From Oxytricha trifallax (Eukaryota > Ciliophora > Spirotrichea > Sporadotrichida > Oxytrichidae), in contig ARYC01001457.1 of the NCBI GenBank assembly GCA_000711775.1, forward strand, positions 1 through 64,000: a DNA stretch of 64,000 nucleotides, given 5' to 3'. The number at the start of each line of letters is the position of its first letter. Position 1 is the stretch's first letter. The notes under the pieces were generated by a model, which was given only the letters and a program-made list of their open reading frames with translations, was not told where the DNA came from and did not search any database. The position numbers were made by a program, and so were the translations under genes. Positions 59,325 to 64,000 of the stretch are shown here, in pieces.

Positions 59325-59749
59325 TATTAGTCTGATCCTTTTTTAAGCTTCTTAAGATTTATCTAAGATAATTTGTAGTTATGATCAACAATTAATCAAA
59401 ATTATTGTAATAAAACATAAACGATATCATAAATTTAAATGTTTACTTGGCTGTCTATCCAATCTAAGTATTCAGACTTCTCATAAGTTGGCATTAATCT
59501 AAGGCTTTCACTGAACAAGTCATAACTATATATTGCTTCATATAATTATTTTTAATTACTCCAAAATATATTAAAGTGATATCAAGATTATTGATTTAAA
59601 TAAATTTTTATATTTTGGGAAATTTTAAATACAATTGTAACAATTAATTCAAGTTCTAAAATTTAATAGAAAAATTGTATGATGTATTCTAACATTAGGA
59701 AAAACAAATTGCATATTAGGGATATTAATTATTTTTATTATTATTTGGT

Positions 59750-61430
59750 TTATACTATATAAACTATTAGCATCCAATTCTCCATGATTTTGAGAAGGAA
59801 GATGTTTATCTAGCGATTGATCAACTTGATTTCTATGAACATCATTTTTGTCTAAGATTAGCTTTTGAACTTCAAGATTTTATCTTTCATGCAGATTAAC
59901 GCTAGATATTGAATGACCAGGAGATCTTTAATCAAGAATCCCGATAATTTTCTGTGCTTCTTCTGATTTGACAAAACTTTCGACTTTTCTAAATCCAATG
60001 TAATCATCATATCATCTGGTACCATAGAACAATCATTAAGTGCTAATGACTCTAATCTCTGAGAGAAGCTTTAGGATTTATTAAGTTTACTTGTCTGCAA
60101 TGCGTTGATACTAGTCTTGACTAATGAATTTAATTCATTAAAATCATAGCTCTTGCAGCGTATGTTTTACTACATTTCATTACTGGCATTATAAATGAGC
60201 ACCTCAAAAGATTCATCAGATCCTAGCTTTTCATTGAGAATTTCAGATAACTGGTCTGTTCTAACTAAAGGATTCGAATATTCTTTCTTCATCTGCTTTG
60301 AGTTTTTATCATTATTAATTGAAATCAGATATTGACGATATATTCATAAAATGATTTGAGATACTTGATTCATCATCATCGTAAAAAATTATATCTTACA
60401 AGAAAATTAATATTAAGCATTTTTTTGAAAAAACTAATTATATCAATATTTTACGACATTTATAAATCGCTCACCCTTTAGATATCACCAAAATATATTT
60501 TTTCATCAGATTGTTGCTTTTATAATTGTACTCAAAAAATCGATTTTGCTTTCTTGTGGTCATGCAAGAAATCAACAAATGGATTGTAGATCTTAGATTT
60601 AATTTCTATTAAATACTCACGTAGATTTGTGGGAGCTTCTAAGATTTTGTAATCTGAAAAGGAGACATTAAACCTCTTTTAAAACTCATTAAACTTCCTT
60701 TTTAAGTTTTCCTTTCAATTTTAAGAATTTTAGTCAAATCTTTTTGTTTTTTTTGTGAGTAATTTTCATCAAAATTAGCTTCAAGCTCAAATTTCTCTTA
60801 GATTCTGATTAATATCATTCCAGAAGTGGAGTCAACATTTTATTTCAAATTCTATAGCTTAGATAATGTTAGTTGTGATCCCCAATTTAAATATTAAAAC
60901 CATATTGAATATAAAAATCTGTTTTATTTTAACTAATCAAAGACCTTATCTTTTCATAGCATCTTTTATCATTGGGATTTAAGTTCACATCTGAAATTGT
61001 TGAAAATTTCTCGTTCTAGCAATTTGTGATAAGTTGAATGCCTATCTTCTTTTTTGTTCAGGCTTTACTAATGAAAATCTCTTAGCACAACTTCCAATTA
61101 AATGAATGACTCGTTTTCTTTGAGATACTCTACATGTTAGTTCATACAAATCAGCATTGATAGAGTCATTTTGGTGGCACAGTCATTTTTTATGTACAAA
61201 ATCATTAAACTATTCAAGTTATCAACGTCAACTTTTGATAGCAATTATACTTCATTTGCAACTTGTGAGTATAAGCATAAGTCTTCAAACCCAGTAAACA
61301 TAATTGGTATAAGTTTCTTGGAAAGCTTTCTTTTTATAAAAAGAATTAAATCATATTAAGCTCCTTAGAAATCGCTCAGAGATTATTTTAAATCTTGTGC
61401 AGTTGCTTACATTTGAATTTCTAGCAAAAT
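59750..61430 (-). CDS. unknown Lys/Ser-rich, partly coiled protein in segments
   Basis: Minus-strand frames with clear Gln (TAA/TAG) use. Near 61250-61090 there is KMTLSMLICMNQHVEYLKEN. Near 60650-60490 there are LREYLIEIKSKIYNPFVDFL and QLQKQQSDEKIYFGDIQ. A long frame at 60350-59800 contains EYSNPLVRTDQLSEILNEKL, SYDFNELNSLVKTSINALQT and SLALNDCSMVPDDMMITLDL. AT-rich inserts lie between. An in-frame TGA at a T6 run (near 60540) is probably an indel. No domain recognised; both ends are approximate. Confidence 0.5.
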
Positions 61431-61798
61431 AAACTAATCAATTTTTACTTAATTTTATATATGATTTCCTTTAATTCTAAATTTCAATTTAAAGATATAT
61501 AATTAACAATATTTTTTAGTAAATACAATTTGAAATTGATAAAGAGGGGTCGATTGGTAATTAGAGCTAGTTTCCCCCCCAAAACCCCCTGCTTTGAGCT
61601 TTTTCTTTAAAAGTCCCTATTCCAAATTTGAAAGGGAACTTGATACGATAATTTGTCATTAAGTAAAATTATTTCAATTATTGATATGTATTGTTTTTTC
61701 TTGATATAAATTTTAACCCATTAAATCATAATGCTTTCAGTAAAGATATGAGACTTATCTATAGTAAGATCCATTGAGTTGATTTAATGAAAAGCATT
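61431..61798. other. intergenic with a C/A-rich telomere-like word
   Basis: AT-rich except for CCCCCCCCAAAACCCCC at about 61573-61590, a telomere-like word 210 bp before TBE copy 3. It could be a remnant of another TBE end. Nothing else seen. Confidence 0.5.
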
Positions 61799-61930
61799 CA
61801 AACCAAACCTTTCAGTAGTTTGATTGAGTTTTTGATTGATAAAAGCAGACTATTAAGGCATACTTTATTAGGGTTTTATAGGGTTTATGTAGGGGTTTTA
61901 TGTTTAAATATTAGTAATTTAAGTGAGTAT

Positions 61931-62977
61931 ATGCGAGGTTTGGGGTCAGTTTATGACTGCGAGTATATAGATTTATTGTTTAAGTTGCGTTATGGATGTG
62001 ATGAATATAGTGAATAACTCTAGCCTGTTCTGAATTATACATATTGCAAGACTGCTCCATAAATCTCCTGCAACTGTGAGGTCTCATTGTCTATTTGCAT
62101 TGAATTTAAAGAGACAGTAGCTAAATTCTAAGCCTAAAAGACCTCTAAAATTTTAGCAGCATCATATCGATTATCTAATTAATGATAAGACTCTTAAATA
62201 CTGTGCTCACTTCTCTCTGGCCTAGAGAGCTGTGATGTTTCAATTGCCAATTTCCTGAGCTTCATTTCTCTGCTTAATCTATAGCGAACATATTAAAAAG
62301 AACGGAATATCTTACAAGACAGTCAATCGCATTAAGAGAGTGATTGACTTTAATGTTCCATTTTATAAGACTAATTTAAATTATATACTCGATTAAATGC
62401 AGAGGTCTTAAGAGCATAATATTAAGTTCATACACGCTGATGAAGCTGTATTTACATTCAATACCTTTATATCAAGGTCTTGGTACAAGAGGTATAGTAA
62501 TATAGAAGTTTATGACTAAAAAGTTAAGGTGTAGATTCATGCTATTCTTGGTGGAATAAGTGAAGATAGTGGCCTTGAGACTCATGTTATTCACCCTCGC
62601 TCTATTAAGACTGAATAATATATTAAGTTCTTACAATAACTCAGAGACAAATAGCTGACTAAGAGATTATTCTATTCTTTGATAACTTGTCAGTTCATAA
62701 AACTAAATACTCAAGTAAGGAATATGAAAGGCTAAACATAACACCTGTATTTAATGTTCCTTACAGCCCTTAGTTTAATGGAATTGAATTATATTGGGGG
62801 TTATTGAAAGGCTACTACAAGAAACTTCTACTCTATCACTTAATGCACGACTTGAAGATAGATAAAGTCGATTTTATATAGAGTGCTGCTAAAAGAGTGA
62901 GCGATGATAAAGCTAAAGTATGCGCAAGAGAAGGTAGATTTTGTGTTTATAAATAAGTTTTAGATTTAAACGAATGA
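61931..62977 (+). CDS. TBE 42-kDa-type DDE transposase (copy 3)
   Basis: ATG 61931: MRGLGSVYDCEYIDLLFKLR, then ARLLHKSPATVRSHCLFAL (HTH) after a one-base shift near 62037. QQHHIDYLINDKTLKYCAHF and HIKKNGISYKTVNRIKRVID follow, then IHADEAVFTFNTF (first Asp, 62435). After a one-base shift near 62668, FFDNLSVHKTKYSS (second Asp) and QFNGIELYWGLLK (Glu) have DD34E spacing. The end is VYKQVLDLNE before TGA 62975-62977, the same C-terminus as copy 2. It lacks the TGA found in copies 1 and 2, where an Asn codon aligns. Confidence 0.93.
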
Positions 62978-62983
62978 ATAAGT

Positions 62984-63768
62984 TCACATATTAAATTTGC
63001 CCGTAAAGGGATTAGGCTTCTCTTTCTTTTCTTCCTCTTAGGCTTGCTTGGGCCCATGTTTCTTCTATTAGTGCAAGCTCCTGCATCTATGTTCATCTCT
63101 TCTGGCATTTATAAATATTTGAAGAGCCTCTTACTCAATTCATGTTTTACTTGAGACTTTCTCTCTCTGTTTAATTTGCTGCGCTCTTTCATCAAGTATA
63201 TAGCAGTACAGGTTTTTCTATAAAGTTAGAAGACTAAGCTTACTTGAGATGAAAGGATGCTTTAAAAGTTCCTACAGCCAGGTATCACTTATTTTAATAC
63301 CTTGCTGCTCTTTTTCTTAAGGAGAGATGCTGTAGCGTTTCTAATGAGCTTCTTAAATAACTTCATTTAAGTACTCAGGTTTCAGAGTTGCAAGAACACC
63401 AAAGAAGAAATTTCTCTCTGGCAACTTATTAGAGAGCTATAGCTTTGATGAAAGGTAGAGAGCTACGTCCGGATCACTCATAGCATCGTCATATAGGCTT
63501 GTCACTGATATTTCAAGGAAGTTAGGTATCTCTATCATCCTAATTTCATTAGACTTAAAAGCTTTTTTCTCTTCACTCAGTAAGGCTTTTAAGAATGAGA
63601 TTTTAGTTCCCTCCTAAGTCGGCAAGAACAATCCAACTATAGATTATTAATCTTACTTAAGAACTAACCTTGCTATACCAAATATCTATAAAGGTCCTCT
63701 TTACTTCGAAATTTTCCTATTAAATCTTGAGATTAAATTCTCTTCATTGCATCATTCATAGACTCCAT
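62984..63768 (-). CDS. TBE 22-kDa-type accessory protein (copy 3)
   Basis: ATG 63768: MESMNDAMKRIQSQDLIGKF, RSKEDLYRYLVQQG, a shift near 63650, then EGTKISFLKALLSEEKKAF, PNFLEISVTSLYDDAMSDPD, NKLPERNFFFGVLATLKPEY and KRYSISPQEKEQQGIKISDT. A basic tail (MNIDAGACTNRRNMGPSKPK) runs to TGA 62984. Its agreement with the copy 2 gene block by block confirms both readings. Function unknown. Confidence 0.88.
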
Positions 63769-64000
63769 CTTGCTTCCTCTTTCTAGAAATATTAATGAAA
63801 TTTAAAATTATGGATATCCATTCTAAGTTTATTAAAATCTTACTACTAAATAGGGAGGACCTACTGGAGGTAAACCATGAAAAGATATAAGGAGAAGCAT
63901 TGAAAAACTTGCTCCAAGTTCACAGATTGATTTCCATCTTTATCAAACTTTCTCCATTAAATTGCTCCTAATAATGTTTAATTATTTTAGGAGGTCCTCC

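Larger units (their letters stand above)
57075..59749. other. gene-free stretch with two palindromic elements
   Basis: Very AT-rich. It contains MITE copies 3 and 4. The 620 bp between them (58285-58903) shows only short frames without family character, as does 57100-57860. No RNA gene seen. Confidence 0.55.
61799..64000. mobile_element. divergent TBE transposon, left part (copy 3)
   Basis: Begins after ATT (61796-61798) with CAAACCAAACCTTTCAGTAG, a degenerate form of the C4A4-bearing end of copies 1 and 2. It then has the transposase (+) and 22-kDa-type gene (-), converging with 6 bp between stops as in copy 2. The window ends before the finger-kinase gene. Protein similarity to copies 1 and 2 is clear but DNA similarity is low, so this is another TBE subfamily. 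Confidence 0.9.

Noticed and set aside
61171..61359. 62-codon plus-strand frame
   Set aside because: Antisense to a minus-strand frame with Gln-coded TAA (NQHVEYLKEN); weaker candidate.

Overview
The window looks like germline (micronuclear) DNA of a stichotrich ciliate of the Oxytricha/Stylonychia/Tetmemena type. Four lines of sequence evidence support this. (1) Genes read only if TAA and TAG are Gln; recognisable proteins (MOB1, GroES, CHMP1, SF3B6, EMC7, CFAP96) end at TGA. (2) Genes are cut by short AT-rich segments flanked by 2-8 bp direct repeats ('pointers'), which is how internal eliminated sequences (IESs) interrupt macronuclear-destined segments (MDSs); clear cases are GroES (ATGCT), CHMP1 (AAGATT), eL18 (GGC) and a papain-like protease (AAT, TA). 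(3) Three Tc1/mariner-class TBE (telomere-bearing element) transposons are present, two of which show CAAAACCCCAAAACCCC ends. (4) Composition is AT-rich, with small GT-AG introns. The species is not determined.

Layout: 1-1.06 kb, end of a TBE; 1.7-2.7 MOB1 (-); 3.9-5.5 protein kinase (+); 5.8-6.6 EMC7-like (-); 6.8-7.7 CFAP96-like (-); 8-10.8 kelch protein (+); 11-11.6 PHAX-like (+); 12.5-15.2 BPI/LBP-like (-) carrying a palindromic element; 15.5-16.6 CHMP1 (-); 16.7-18 coiled-coil protein (-); 18-20.1 mostly empty, with a second palindrome; 20.2-23.2 large gene with a PACS-like block (+); 23.6-24.4 Rho-type GTPase (+); 24.6-25.3 CAP/SCP protein (-); 25.3-26.8 no gene; 26.8-28.4 two unknown genes; 28.6-34.6 a GC-richer locus with a DDE-transposase-like frame, split by a complete 4,107-bp TBE; 34.9-40.1 a Gln/Ser-rich gene containing a non-LTR retrotransposon; 40.3-41 unknown; 41.8-44.6 cyclic-nucleotide-type K+ channel (-); 45.1-47.5 unknown, eL18 and MORN genes; 48.8-50 STPG/SHIPPO protein (+); 50.2 GroES; 51.1 Cu/Zn SOD; 52-54.6 coiled-coil (-); 54.8-55.9 papain-like protease (+); 56.4-57.1 SF3B6 (-); 57.9-59.3 two more palindromes; 59.7-61.4 coiled-coil (-); 61.8-64.0 a divergent TBE running off the edge.

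The cellular genes are an unlinked mixture (ciliary, splicing, ESCRT, signalling, chaperone, translation), as expected where many future nanochromosomes lie side by side. They do not form an operon or pathway.

Many frames are broken by single-base indels, often in homopolymers, or by isolated TGA codons, and several conserved residues are changed. Sequence or assembly error and germline decay cannot be told apart from this text alone. MDS, IES and intron edges are exact only where a pointer or splice site is quoted; other ends are approximate.
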